A DNA stretch of 64,000 bases, from NCBI GenBank assembly GCA_034770075.1, contig CM068377.1, forward strand, positions 69,480,358-69,544,357. Direction: 5' to 3'. The notes beneath the pieces were generated by a model. The model was not told the DNA's origin, did no database searches, and saw only the letters and a list, made by a program, of their open reading frames with translations. The DNA is from Aralia elata. Lineage: Eukaryota; Streptophyta; Magnoliopsida; Apiales; Araliaceae. Positions 21,991-33,451 of the stretch are shown piece by piece. Both the position numbers and the translations under genes were made by a program. How positions within the stretch are numbered: position 1 is the first letter of the stretch; each line of letters starts with the position of its first letter.

Positions 21991-23330
21991 TACTTGTCAT
22001 TTCTCTGAGTCTTTACTACTCATAGCCTCTTCGTAAGTCAATGGATCATCATCATCTATGATGCATACCTTATCATCATCCTCTATGATGAATCCATACA
22101 TTTCGGGTATCTTTGGTACTCTTCCAGATTTACGAATAGGTTGTGGTACAGTAGGTTCTTCCACTTTGTCAGGTACCTGACTTTGATCCGTAGTATTTTG
22201 TGGTTCTTGAACTTCTTCAAGATATATCTTACTCCCACTGACCCCTTCAAGGATAAACTCATTTTCTAAGAATGCAGCATGTTTCGCAATAAACACCTTT
22301 TGATCAGTAAGATGATAGAAATAATACCCCGATGTTTCTTTAGGATATCCCACAAATCTACACTTGTTGGATCTAGTATGTAGCTTATCATTCTCAAACG
22401 TTTTTACATAAGCTGGACAACCCCAAATCTTAATATGCTTAATATTTGGTTTTCTCCCTATCCATAACTCATATGGTGTCTTTGAGACGAATTTGGTAGG
22501 TACCTAGTTAAGTAGGTATGCAGCCGATTCTAGGGCATAACCCAGAAGGATACTAGAAGGTCGGTAAAACTCATTATGAAATAAATCATGTCCAACAATG
22601 TTCGATTTCTCCTTTCAGATACACCATTCAATTGTGGCGTTCCTGGTGGAGTCCATTGTGAGATTATACTATTTTCTTTGAGACAATTGAGAAACTCATT
22701 GCTTAAGTATTTCTCTCCTCGATCTGATCGAAGAATCTTAATACTCTTGTCAATTTGCTTCTCTACCTCACTTCTGAATTCTTCGAACTTTTCAAACGAT
22801 TCAGATTTTTATTTCATCAAATACACGTATCCAAATCTTAAATGATCATCAGTAAAAGTAATAAAATAAGAATACCATCCTCGTGTAGTCATTGTCATAG
22901 GTCTACATACATTTGTGTGTACTAACATTAACAACTCTATAACTCTTTCTCCTTTTCTACTAAAAAGAGATTTGGTCATCTTGCCCATGAGACAAGATTC
23001 ATAAGTTGGATATAATTCGTAATCAGATAGCTCTAAAAGTCCATCTTTATGCAACTTGATTAATCTTGTTTCATTAATATGACCTAGTCTACAGTACCAC
23101 ATGAAGGTATAATTAACATCATCCTTTTTTCTTTTCTTAGTTTGTTCAATTTGAAGTATATTTTCATACAAGTCAAGTATATAAAGTCCATTCAATAAAT
23201 TGCCAACACCATATAGAATATTTTTATTATAAATAGAACAACTGTTGTTCTTTATTATAATATCAAAACCATCCATATCCAATATACAAATTGAAATAGT
23301 GTTTCTTATAAGTGTTGGAACATAATAACA
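21991..23330 (-). pseudogene. C2 integrase
   Basis: Broken copia integrase. The C-terminal part is at 21997-22353, and the zinc finger and early core at 22809-23300. The finger Cys is altered (YPTYESC, where C1 has YPTCESC). The catalytic core region at 22400-22800 is fragmented. Confidence 0.85.
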
Positions 23331-24366
23331 ATTATTTAAATTAATGGACTTGCCCGTAGGTAGAGTGCTAAACAATAAGTTCCTGCAGCTAATGCAGCAA
23401 CTTTTGCTCCATTTTCCATTCGTAGGATGACTTCATCCTTGTTCAGCTTTCTACTTCTGCTTAGTCCCTGCATAGTGTTACATATGTGAGAACCACAATC
23501 GGTATCCAATACCCAAGTAGAATTCTGAGTTTTAGAAAAATTAATTTCAATCATGAACAAACCTTGATCGGAAGTCGAAGCTTCTCTAAGCTTTTTCTAC
23601 TTTTGTTCCGCAAGATACCTCTCACAGTTCCTTTTCCAGTGACCCGACTTATTGCAATGGAAGCACATTCCTTTGCTATCTGGATCAACTTTCTTATTAT
23701 CCTTTACCTTTGCCTTGCCCTTAGCCTTCTTCTTTTTTTTCTTTTTAGAAGATGCCTTGGGTCTCTTCCTTTTCTTAGAAGAATCATCCACCAATAAGAC
23801 TTGGTCCTTCTTGGATAGGAAGTGACCTTCAGCAGTTTTCAACATGTTAAGTAACTCAAGCAAGCTGACGTCCAACTTATTCATGTGAAAATTCACAACA
23901 AATTGTGAGAAGATGTTTGGGAGTAACTGCAAGATCAAATCTTGACTTAGTTTCCCATCCATCACGAACCCTAACTATCCAAGATGGTCAATCAAATTGA
24001 TCATCTTTAGGACATAAGTCGCAACGGTAGTGCCCTCGGTCATTCGAGATTGGAAGAGCTTCTTAGATATCTGATATCTAGCAGTCCTACTTTCCTCACC
24101 ATACAACTCCTTGAGGTGTAGGAGTATAGTAGGAGCATCCATAGTTTCATGCTGACGCTGAAGCTCGTTACTCATAGATGCGAGCATGATGTATTGAGCC
24201 ACGATTGCATCATCTTGCCACTTTCTAAAAGTAACAATCTCTTCTTCAAAGGTTGTTTCTGCAACAGTTGCATGGACGGGCGAATTTAGGACATAAGAAA
24301 TCTTTTCGGTTTGGTCAGTTTGTTAGCATCAAGTATGCTCCGCAGTGATATTAGTGAGTTTGACAT
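23331..24366 (-). pseudogene. C2 gag and protease
   Basis: The ATG is at 24366 (MSNSL). A deletion of about 47 bases near 24308 removes the codons between LDANKLT and KISYV. The zinc knuckle CFHCNKSGHWKRNC is intact. The protease site reads VLDTDCGSHI, with Asp in place of the active-site Gly. Stops and frameshifts separate the pieces at 23336-23560, 23597-23965 and 23975-24202. Confidence 0.87.
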
Positions 24367-24814
24367 TTTCAAATTCTGCATGTGAAATAGACAGCATTTT
24401 AGCATACATTCAATTTATTAATTACGAAAATAAATTAGGTCTTTATTTAAATTGGTATCTCCCACTATTTTCATCGAACTATATTACCCTCAATATATAG
24501 TTCCATAAATCTAATTAAAGATTTGCTAGTGAGAATAAGGATCTCATTTCAAATGTATATAGCCTTGTGGTGACACAACAAACTATATATAAATAAATAG
24601 GTAGACAACTATTGTCAATTACATTACCATGTAACTCCTTATTATTTTGCCTCTTGGATTATTTTCATCAAGTGTTGACACATCCGAATCAAAATTGTCC
24701 AAGTTAAGTCCAACCTAACACTTCCATATAAGTAAAGAGAAAAACACTGTCCTTGTGGTGACACAACAAAATAATATCGTTTAATTCCTTTATAAGCATC
24801 AAATGTGATAAAAC
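24367..24814 (-). other. C2 leader, gag-proximal part
   Basis: Matches the C1 leader. It carries two intact dyads (24563-24576 and 24763-24776) and one degenerate one near 24672. It ends at the target site AAAAC (24810-24814) of the nested chromovirus. No gene. Confidence 0.85.
24810..24814. repeat. Left target site duplication (AAAAC) of the chromovirus
   Basis: AAAAC precedes the LTR start TGTGACACC and is repeated at 36177-36181. Joining the flanks gives GATAAAACAACATC, as found uninterrupted in C3 near 60035. Confidence 0.95.
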
Positions 24815-27570
24815 TGTGACACCCCCAAATCTGGGTTACCTCAAACCACACAGATTTGGTGCTCACAATCCATACATAGACACTAACTACCCTTAAACAA
24901 AAGATTTTTAAATAAAGCAATCTAATAAGCAAAAGAAATATCTCCCATAAAAGGGTTACATAGCTTCTCAAAATGAGTCCCAGATTTTTAACCTTTATTA
25001 CATCCTTTAAACGCGGAAATATAAATAACTAATAAGTCTCAAATTTCACAGCCACATAAATAAATATAATAAGTCTTCACGTAATAGCAAATCATCGTCA
25101 CTTGCTTATCTTTCCTTTTCCTTTGCTAGTAGACGGCTCATTCATTATCTCGGCTTTAGCTGCAAAGGTTTAGTATGCAAGGGTGAGCAAAACAAGTGCC
25201 CACCAAAAATAACAATGAATACTTTTCAAATAAACTAATTTGTACGGAATAACTTTTCTGCTGAATGATAATTACGAATAGAAACGTCTGAAAACTCAAT
25301 AAAATATAAATAGAACTTCAAGATATACTAAGAGTGATATACTGAGGGTCACAAGACCTCGAACCATGTCCTAGGTTAACAGATAAGTTTGTTGTAATCT
25401 TTAACAGTTTAATAAACTATAACTGGACTATTCATCTCGTACTCAGGGTGATTAGCCCGTTGTACAATGTATTGTGCACAACCATTCAACGCTTTTGCGT
25501 AAGTATTCCCCTATACTAGGGTTGTTCTTCTCAGTTTTGTCATCCAAGAATTTAGTTCAGTAAGATAGAATTTTAACAACTTAGATTATGATCAAAGATC
25601 ATCAACAGTGATATACAATGATATGGATTTTGCATGTCCAATACATTAGAATAACGACTTCAATTAACTTAAGCTTTGAACATCAAGAATCAACAAATCT
25701 GAAGTTTATAACATGCAATGATAACTTGCTAGATGAGAAAGTAGGATTTAGAAGCTTGCATAAACTGGAATCGAGATAGGATAAAGTAAATTTAAGATTG
25801 AAAACATATTTAATGTGAAAGTGTTGAGAATAGGAAACTTGCCTCCTGCGTAGTTTTCCTAACTACAAACCACGTACCATAAACAACCTACACATTCCAT
25901 TTGTATAACAACAAAATAATTAGTTACAATATTCACTTTCATTAATACTTCAAGAATCTCTCTCAGTCAACCTCATCTAAATTCCCAATTGACTTCTGAT
26001 TATTAAACCTATTTCGGAAGCTACAAGCTTAGATATAAAAATGTTACACTTTAAGAGCTTCTAGAACTTGTCTCTAAGTTAAGGTATAACAAATTTGTAT
26101 TTCATAGTTACCAAACATAAGCTTAACATCTATCTTATTATCTTGGTATTTGTTCTATCCATTGGTTTAAGTTTTAATCCTGCATAAGATAGTATATCAT
26201 AAAAGAGAAAATCAAAAATAATAAAAATCCCATGTTCTGCAACTCCTGCCGGGGCGAGAAAAATTAAGCTCTATGAGCTCGCCGGGGCGAGAAAAATGAA
26301 CTTGATGCGCTCGCCGGGGCGAGCTTCCCAGATTACAGGTTCTGCAGTTCGCGAACTGCAGAATCTTCTAACTCAAAACATAAATTTTTAGCATCAATAC
26401 ACCAAATTAAGCATTCTAAATTAACATAAACCTCTTATGAACAGTATTAAGCATCCATATAATGATTCTAACATCCTAAAACAATCAAACCAGCAAAACC
26501 CAAAGGATTAAACCATGTTTTTGCTAAAAACTCATTTTTTTGACATCTTTTATAAAATCAACTACTACAAACCCATTATTTGACGAAATCAAATGGCTAA
26601 GCATGCAATCTCTTAATAATTGAACATTGAATCATATATCACCGTCAATTTGCAAGTTAATTCTTGAATTGAGCACTAATTTAAACCCAAAGTAAACCAA
26701 AACACACATATTATCAAAAACCCAATTTCCTCATTCTCAAACTTGTTTTCTCAAATTAAATCACTCCCAATAATACTAAAACATTATATAACAGATTATT
26801 TGTATATATACTAACAAATTTAACCACTCTTGTAACAAATTAGCCACCAAAATCAATCACAGAGAACTAATTTTGAATAACTTGAATAAAACTTTAAATT
26901 AAATTATACCTTGGCAGATGATTAAGAACACTAGTTGATAATTATCAAGCTTCAATCCCAAAATTCCACTCTCAATTCTCACAAACTCTCAACTTTTCTC
27001 TCTACTTCTCTCCCTTTCTCACTTCTCTGGCTTTTTGCAGAACAACCAAGCCAAGAATAAATATACGTGAAACATAAAACTGACCCTTACGTGATTGTCA
27101 GTTAAGAGAGAGCAAAGGGTTTTCAGTTAAAAAAAATCCCAAAGGCCATAAGGCCACGTTTGGCAAAACAAACTCTCCCAAACCAAATTATTCTAATAGA
27201 CTACATATTATATAGTTAAATAATTGTCACACCCTTAATTAAACAATAATATTAATTCAATTAAATTCCATGATAACATTAGCTATAATAAGTCCATTGC
27301 ACTTATAATTCCTTTCAATAAATTAATAAAGCTCTAATTCAATTATTAAATTAAATTAGAATTTATACAGCATCGTAATTACTAACAATATATTAATATT
27401 TTAATTAATTTAATTATCTTATTAAATCAAATCAAATCAAAACATTAATTTAATTATACCACATCTAATTAAATTAACGCATAACAATTCATCAGTTAAA
27501 AAAATAATTAAAACATTCATTCAACTCCAATAAATATTTTCAAATAATTATAAAATTCCGGATTGTTACA
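24815..27570 (-). repeat. 3' LTR of the chromovirus (left)
   Basis: 2756 bp, TGTGACACCC to CGGATTGTTACA in plus-strand reading. It contains three GC-rich words of the form CTCGCCGGGGCGAG at 26245-26324. A perfect 24-bp palindrome (TTCTGCAGTTCG followed by its reverse complement) lies at 26340-26363. Confidence 0.96.
26340..26363. repeat. Perfect 24-bp palindrome in the chromovirus LTR
   Basis: TTCTGCAGTTCG is followed at once by its reverse complement. It is preserved exactly at 34956-34979 in the other LTR. It could form a cruciform or bind a dimeric factor; the role is unknown. Confidence 0.9.
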
Positions 27571-27660
27571 TCCTTCCCTCCTTACAAGGATTCTGTCCGC
27601 AGAATCACAACGCTATCGTTACATCCTTCCCTCCTTACAAGGATTCTGTCCTCAGAATCG
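27571..27660 (-). promoter_or_regulatory. Duplicated polypurine tract of the chromovirus
   Basis: In plus-strand reading TCCTTCCCTCCTTACAAGG follows the LTR. It occurs again 53 bases further, preceded again by GTTACA. So the LTR tip plus PPT is tandemly repeated. The copy touching the LTR (27571-27585) is the working candidate. Confidence 0.8.
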
Positions 27661-27665
27661 TAGAA

Positions 27666-29330
27666 CTAGGACGACACAAACAACTCAGGATAATTCTTTA
27701 TCATTTCAGCTTCTAGTTCCCACGTAGCTTCATCAGCATTATGGTTCCTCCATAGTACCTTAACAGAAGGTATCACTTTATTCCTGAAAACCTGTTCCTT
27801 CCTGTCTACTATCTGAAGTGGAATTTCCTTGTAAGTTAGGTCTTTCTCGAATTGTATAGGTTCATATTTTATGACATGCTTATAATCTGGCTTATAAGGC
27901 CGTAAAACAGATACATGGAAAACATTGTGGATATGAACCAGCTCTGGAGGTAGAGCTACTTCATAAGCCACCTCACCAACTCGCCGCAATACTTCAAAAA
28001 GACCAATAAATCTTGGACTAAGCTTACCCTTCTTGCCAAAACGAATTTTTCCTTTCCAGGGTGAAACTTTCAGAAATACGAAACTTCCTACCTCAAATTC
28101 TCATTTCTGACGATGTTGATCTGCATACTTTTTCTGCCTGTCTTGAGTAGCTAATAATCGCGATCTTATAACTTTCACGATCTCCGCTGTTTGGTGTACC
28201 AATTCCGGTCCTAGAAGTTGTCGCTTACCAACCTCGTCCCAACATAGTGGAGTTCGACATTTTCGTCCGTACAACGCTTCGTATGGCGGCATGCCAATAC
28301 TTACGTGATAACTGTTGTTGTAAGCAAACTCGACCAATGGTAGGTGGTCATCCCAATTTCCCTTAAAATCCATGACACAGGCGCGTAACATATCCTCCAA
28401 AGTTTGGATCGTTCTTTCGCTCTGGCCATCAGTTTGAGGATGATATGCAGTGCTCATTCTCAACTGAGTTCCCAAGCATTCTTGTAAACGCTTCCAAAAA
28501 TTTGACGTAAACCTCGGATCTCGATCAGACACAATAGACACAGGAACACCATGTCGCGAAATAATTTCTTTGATGTATAATTTTGCTAATTGGTCTAAGT
28601 TGAATCTAATCTTGATTGGTAAGAAATGCGCCGATTTTGTCAGTCTGTCCACGACTACCCAAATTGCGTCAAAACCTTTATGTGTAGTTGGCAAACCCAC
28701 CACAAAGTCCATTGTTATGTGTTCCCACTTCCACTCTGGTATTTCTAACGGCTGCAATAACCCACTGGGTCGCTGATGTTCAGCTTTTACTTTCTGGCAT
28801 GTCAAACATCTGGCAACACATTCTGCCACATCACGCTTCATTCCTGACCACCAATAATATTGGCGAAGATCTTGATACATTTTTGTACTCCTTGGGTGAA
28901 CTGAGTAACGTGTGTTGTGAGCTTCATCCACGATCTCCCTTCTAACATCTGGTACCAATGGAACCCAAATTCGATGTTCAAATCTGATTAATCCCTTGGC
29001 ATCAATACTGAACTTTCCACCTTGTCCCACAAAGACGTCCTTCCTAATCTTCTCACACTCCGCATCTTGAAGTTGAGCTTCTTTGATTTGGTCCATCAAC
29101 ATCGGACGAACCTCGATCTGAAATATCTTCTCCTCTGCTTCATGCTGGCACTTCGCCTCCAATTCTAACTTTGCCATCTGTTTAATAAGTTCCTCCTGAG
29201 CAGTCAATAGCAGAAGTTTTTCTCGACCCTTCCTGCTTAATGCATCAGCAACGACATTCGCCTTCCCTGGATGATAGAGAATTTTGCAGTCGTAATCCTT
29301 AATCAGTTCTAACCATCGCCTATGTCGCAT
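27666..29330 (-). pseudogene. Chromovirus integrase with C-terminal chromodomain
   Basis: From the RNase H tail (ILYHPGKANVVADALSRK) into integrase: zinc finger residues around SVHPR and CLTCQK, then catalytic Asp in TMDFVVG, Asp in VSDRDPRF and Glu in GQSERTIQ. One TGA at 28101-28103 interrupts it, then the same frame goes on to the end. The C-terminus is a chromodomain (VLWRNHNADEATWELE), which in this branch is thought to steer integration to heterochromatin. The Met at the head of each open piece is not a true start. Confidence 0.92.
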
Positions 29331-30612
29331 GTAAAGGTCCTTCTGTGTAAAAATGTACTTGAGGCTCTTATGATCCGTGTAGATTTCACACTTTTCACCA
29401 TAAAGGTAGTGCCTCTAAATCTTTAGGGCAAACACCACCGCTGCCAATTCCAAATCATGCGTCGGGTATCCCTTCTCGTAATCTTTTAGTTGTCGTGAAG
29501 CGTACACAATAACCTTGTCATTCTGCATATGCGACGCGTCACTATAAACCATAAAATTTCCAGTACTATCTGGCAAAGATAATACAGGCACCATACTTAA
29601 CCTCTTCTTTAGTTCATGAAAACTCTCCTCGCACTTCTCCGTCCAGACAAACCTAACTGCTTTCCTAGTCAAATTTATCACTGGAGTGGCGATTTTAGAA
29701 AAATCTTGTATAAACCATCGATAATATCCGGCCAAACCTAAGAAACTCCTTACTTCAGATGGTGTCTTCGGTTGTTCCCAATCTATTACCGCTTCGACTT
29801 TAGCCGGATCAACCGAAATCCCATCCTTATCAATTACATGTCCAAGAAATTGAACACGATCCAACCAAAACGCACATTTTAAAAATTTTGCATAAAGCTT
29901 CTCTTTCCGTAATGTCTCTAAAGTTAGTCTCAGATGCTCCACATGGTCTTCTCGTGATTTAGAATTCACCAAGATATCGTTGATAAACACCACCACGAAC
30001 TTATCTAGAAATGGTTTAAACACCCTGTTCATTAAGTCCATGAATGCCGCAGGTGCATTCGTTAGACCAAATGACATGACCAGAAACTCTTAGTTACCGT
30101 AACGAGTTCTGAACGCCGTTTTCGGGAACATCCTCCCTTCTCACCTTCAGCTGATGGTAACCACTTCTTAAGTCTATCTTTGAAAAATGAGTAGCACCCT
30201 TTAACTGATCGAATAGATCCTCAATTCTCGGTAACGGGTATTTATTCTTGATTGTAACTTTATTCAATTCACGATAATCTATGCAAAGGCGCATTGAACC
30301 ATCTTTCTTTTTGACAAACAATATCGGTGCTCCCCACGGCGAAACACTCGGTTGAATGTACTTCTTGTCTAGTAGTTCTTGCAATTGCACCATCAACTCC
30401 TTCATCTCCACCGGAGCCATTCGGTACGGAGCTTTTGATATAGGCCCAGTCCCGGGCACTAAATCAATAACGAATTCAATTTCTCTATCTGGAGGTCATC
30501 CCGGCAAATCATCCGGAAAAACATCCACAAAACCCCTCACCACTAGTATTTCTTCCAATTTTGTACCGGTCTTTCGAGTATCTACCACATGGGCTAAATA
30601 CCCTACATATCC
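29331..30612 (-). pseudogene. Chromovirus reverse transcriptase and RNase H
   Basis: The N-terminal RT piece is at 30094-30459 (CIDYRELNKVTIKNKYPLP) and the rest at 29415-30077. Lesions seen: an extra G near 30118 shifting the frame, TAT to TAA just after it, TGA at 30497-30499 (probably from CGA), and TAG at 29415-29417 where Trp is expected. The catalytic motif reads FINDIL at about 29979, with Asn for the first catalytic Asp. The RNase H lacks several residues after YSDASH. It cannot encode an active enzyme. Confidence 0.9.
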
Positions 30613-31302
30613 TTACTTCAGTAACTTCTTAGCCTGCATAATCGTTAGACAAGTTGTTTGCCTTGGCAATTTGCTACTATAAAATACCACCTTAGACGGA
30701 GTCTTAAGGTTGACACACTTCTTTTGGCAATCAATAATCGCCCCACAATCATACAACCAATCCATCCCTAGAATAACGTCAAATTCCCCAAGTTTAATCG
30801 GAATAAGATTTACTGTCATCATATGACCATGAATATCTATCTCGCAATTTTTGTACACATAACTAATAGGTATCACTTCCCTATTGGCAATCTCTATGTT
30901 TAAGGGAAAATCTAACTCTTCTCGGGGTATCTCCAGTTTCTCAGCAAAATCATCAGAAATGAAAGAACAAGTTGCACCCGAATCAAAAAGTACATATGCA
31001 TTCAAGTTATTTACTGGTAGGATACCTGCCACCACCTCCTTGGATCAAACCGCATCCTGGACCGTCATATTAAAAGTGCGAGCAGTTGGGCGATTTGTTG
31101 TGGCTGGTCCAGAAATAGTTAGTGCACCTCCATTATTGCTTCCTTTGCCTCCATTTTCTCCACTAACAACTTTCCTTGGACAATCACGAGCAAGATGGTC
31201 TTTTGACCCGCACGTGAAACATGCACCCTTCTTTGGGGCAGTGCAGTTTGGAGCAATGTGGCCCTCTTGTCCACAGTTATAATAGACTCTCTTTCCTTTC
31301 AA
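30613..31302 (-). pseudogene. Chromovirus zinc knuckles and protease
   Basis: Two CCHC knuckles lie at about 31170-31290. The first has lost a Cys (YYNCGQEGHIAPNC), and the second is CFTCGSKDHLARDC. After a TGA at 31045-31047 the frame continues into the aspartic protease, with active site VLFDSGATCSF and the flap-side segment DVILGMDWL. The knuckles would bind RNA and the protease would mature the polyprotein. Confidence 0.88.
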
Positions 31303-32190
31303 TCACGCACCCGCATGATTCTTACCACAGGTTGCACAAGCTTCAGTTTTCTTTCTTTGGTTACTCTGCTGACCTCCAGTAGAACCACCATCATTCCATT
31401 TTCGCTTCTGGTTTCCTCCTCCATTGCTACCACTCGGCCTATTCTCGGTCTCATTCCTTTTCTTTTTCTGCTCCTGGTTATATTTGGTTAGTGCATCACT
31501 TCCTCCCTCTGCTATTGTTGCTTTCTCTAACACCGCCGCAAATGTGTTGAGTTGAAACATAGAAACCCTACTGTAAAGCCAAGGTTTCAATCCTTGCTCG
31601 AATCGTCTAGCCTTTCTCTCATCCGTGTTAACTTGGTATGGTGCAAACCTTGCTAATTCATTGAACCTTGTCGCGTATTCTGGCACTGTCATCGATCATT
31701 GCTTAAGTTCGAGAAACTGAACCTCCATCTGGTTCTGAGCACTAGCCGGGAAATACATTTCGAAGAACATCTCTTTAAACCGATCCCACGGTATATCACC
31801 TTCTCCTGCTCTCGTCTTGTTGGCTTGCCACCAGTAACTGGTTTCCAACTTTAACATGAAAGTCGCAAAGGCAGTCTTCTGATCATTCCCAACCCTAGCG
31901 ACTTCAAAAACTTTCTCCATTTCCATTACCCAGGTTTGGGCTTCTATCGGATCCATTGTTCCTTTAAACTCAGGGGGACCAACGGCCTTAAAATCCTTAA
32001 AGGTCGTAACTTGAGCTTGTGGTTGATTTGCAAAAACTCCAGTCAAAAGGTTCACTAGTTGTTGAACTGGGTTAGCATCAGGTGGATTATTGTTATTGTT
32101 GTTAGTAGACCCCTCTGGGGTGGTTGCTGACGGGGTCGTCCAACTCTTCTTGGCGACATAATTCTGTTGAAGACAACGCTTTTTAGACAA
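31303..32190 (-). pseudogene. Chromovirus gag, no ATG start
   Basis: Gag core with EAQTWVMEMEKVF, the WWQAN region and FKEMFFEMYFP, then VPEYATRFNELARFAPY after a TGA at about 31693-31695. The open frame begins at TTG (32188-32190) in the context CAATTGTCT, and no in-frame ATG occurs until the internal MDPIEAQ. Either an ATG was lost by one A-to-T change, or Gag is made from a spliced or longer product with the upstream ORF. A T-rich run ending in AG lies just before it. Confidence 0.85.
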
Positions 32191-32451
32191 TTGCTAAAAA
32201 AAATTTTTAAGTACTTATAACTTAATTAAAACATACTTAAATGTTCAAAAGTAGAAACTTAACACATAACATTTTTCAAATAAAAACTTCTGTATTCATT
32301 CATTCTCAAACTCAAAATATAGCATTTTACTATTTACATCATCATCCAAGAAGACAACTTCGGCATTTCACCATTAACATTTTATCCCATTATTTATATA
32401 AACTAGGATTTACATTCAAAATACTTGTTATAATATTATTTCTCTAATAGC
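32191..32451 (-). other. AT-rich spacer between coiled-coil ORF and gag (possible intron)
   Basis: 261 bp with very low GC. On the minus strand it ends AATTTTTTTTAG|CAATTG, a plausible 3' splice site directly ahead of the gag frame. No strong GT donor is seen at the end of the upstream ORF, so splicing is only a possibility. Confidence 0.35.
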
Positions 32452-33240
32452 TTAGGAAGACAACCCTCGGCGCACAGCCTCCTCACGTTCTTGCTCCATG
32501 ATGCGAACCATAGTTTGGCGATCCACAAACCTCGGATGATCCTCTAACTGTGTTGGGTAATGGCGAACCCGGTCTTGAGCCCTATCTATCGTCGTGTGGT
32601 AAACATACTCCATGTCATCGATTTTGAACTTCTTCGCACGAATCTCTCCTTCAGCACGATCCAATCGTTAAGAAACCCTAATGTGAGCGTCTTCAACCCT
32701 ATTACGCATAGCAGTTTCCTCCTTCAAAGCTTCTTTTAACTCCTCCACCACAATCTTCAATTGGCCGATCTCAGACTTTAAATTATCATTCTCAGTTTTT
32801 AGTTCACCATTTTCAGCCTTCACCACATCATTCTCTGACTTCACCTTTTCGTTTTCATCTAACAATTGCTCCTGCTGACCCTCTGCGTGAACCAATTTCC
32901 ATTCTACATCACCCAACCATACGTCTATATCATAGATCTCTCCATCCTTCTCCTCGATAGTAATACGGCGTGTCTCTGACACTTCCTCCAAAACTCTGAG
33001 TTGTTCCCGAAGTTTGACATTTTCATCATATAACTGTTCGTACATCAGCTCCTCGGGATCCTCCTCCTCTTCCTCCTCCTGAACAGTGACTAGCCTCTGC
33101 CCAGGTGCTTCCACAGTCACCAACTGTTCGTTGACAACATGAACATCTCTTGCCTCCTCGTCTCCAGGCTCTGGGATATCCTCCCTCAGCACTAGGATCT
33201 GCTCATCTCGAATCGGACTAGTTTGTCCAACCTCCGACAT
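32452..33240 (-). pseudogene. Extra coiled-coil ORF upstream of chromovirus gag
   Basis: It has a true ATG at 33240 (MSEVGQTSP) and runs 190 codons. A TAA at 32668-32670 interrupts it, and the same frame continues to 32452, about 262 codons in all. An acidic run (EEEEEEDPEE) is followed by a long helix-rich region. Residues ~127-175 form regular heptads such as ENEKVKS, ENDVVKA, ENGELKT, ENDNLKS: a strong coiled coil with Asn/Leu positions like leucine zippers. A basic C-terminal part follows. No standard retrotransposon domain is recognised. It sits between PBS and gag in the sense strand. Possible roles are RNA packaging, multimerisation of Gag or nuclear transport; all are inference. Confidence 0.6.
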
Positions 33241-33435
33241 CCTGATAATAAAATATTTTATTTATTTAATCGAAACTATTCGCGAGCACATTAGTTATTA
33301 AACACATAAGCACATAAAGTGTTTTATTATCTTCAATGAATTCCTTAATTCATCCCTTAATACTCGATAAGAGTTTAGCAACACTATCTTTGCGATTTCC
33401 TAAAAGGTTAATTCCTAAGGTTTTTCCCCACCTAC

Positions 33436-33448
33436 GGCTCTGATACCA
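33436..33448 (-). promoter_or_regulatory. Primer binding site of the chromovirus (initiator Met)
   Basis: The minus strand reads TGGTATCAGAGCC, 3 bases inside the 5' LTR end. This is the standard plant tRNA-iMet site. Confidence 0.92.
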
Positions 33449-33451
33449 ACC

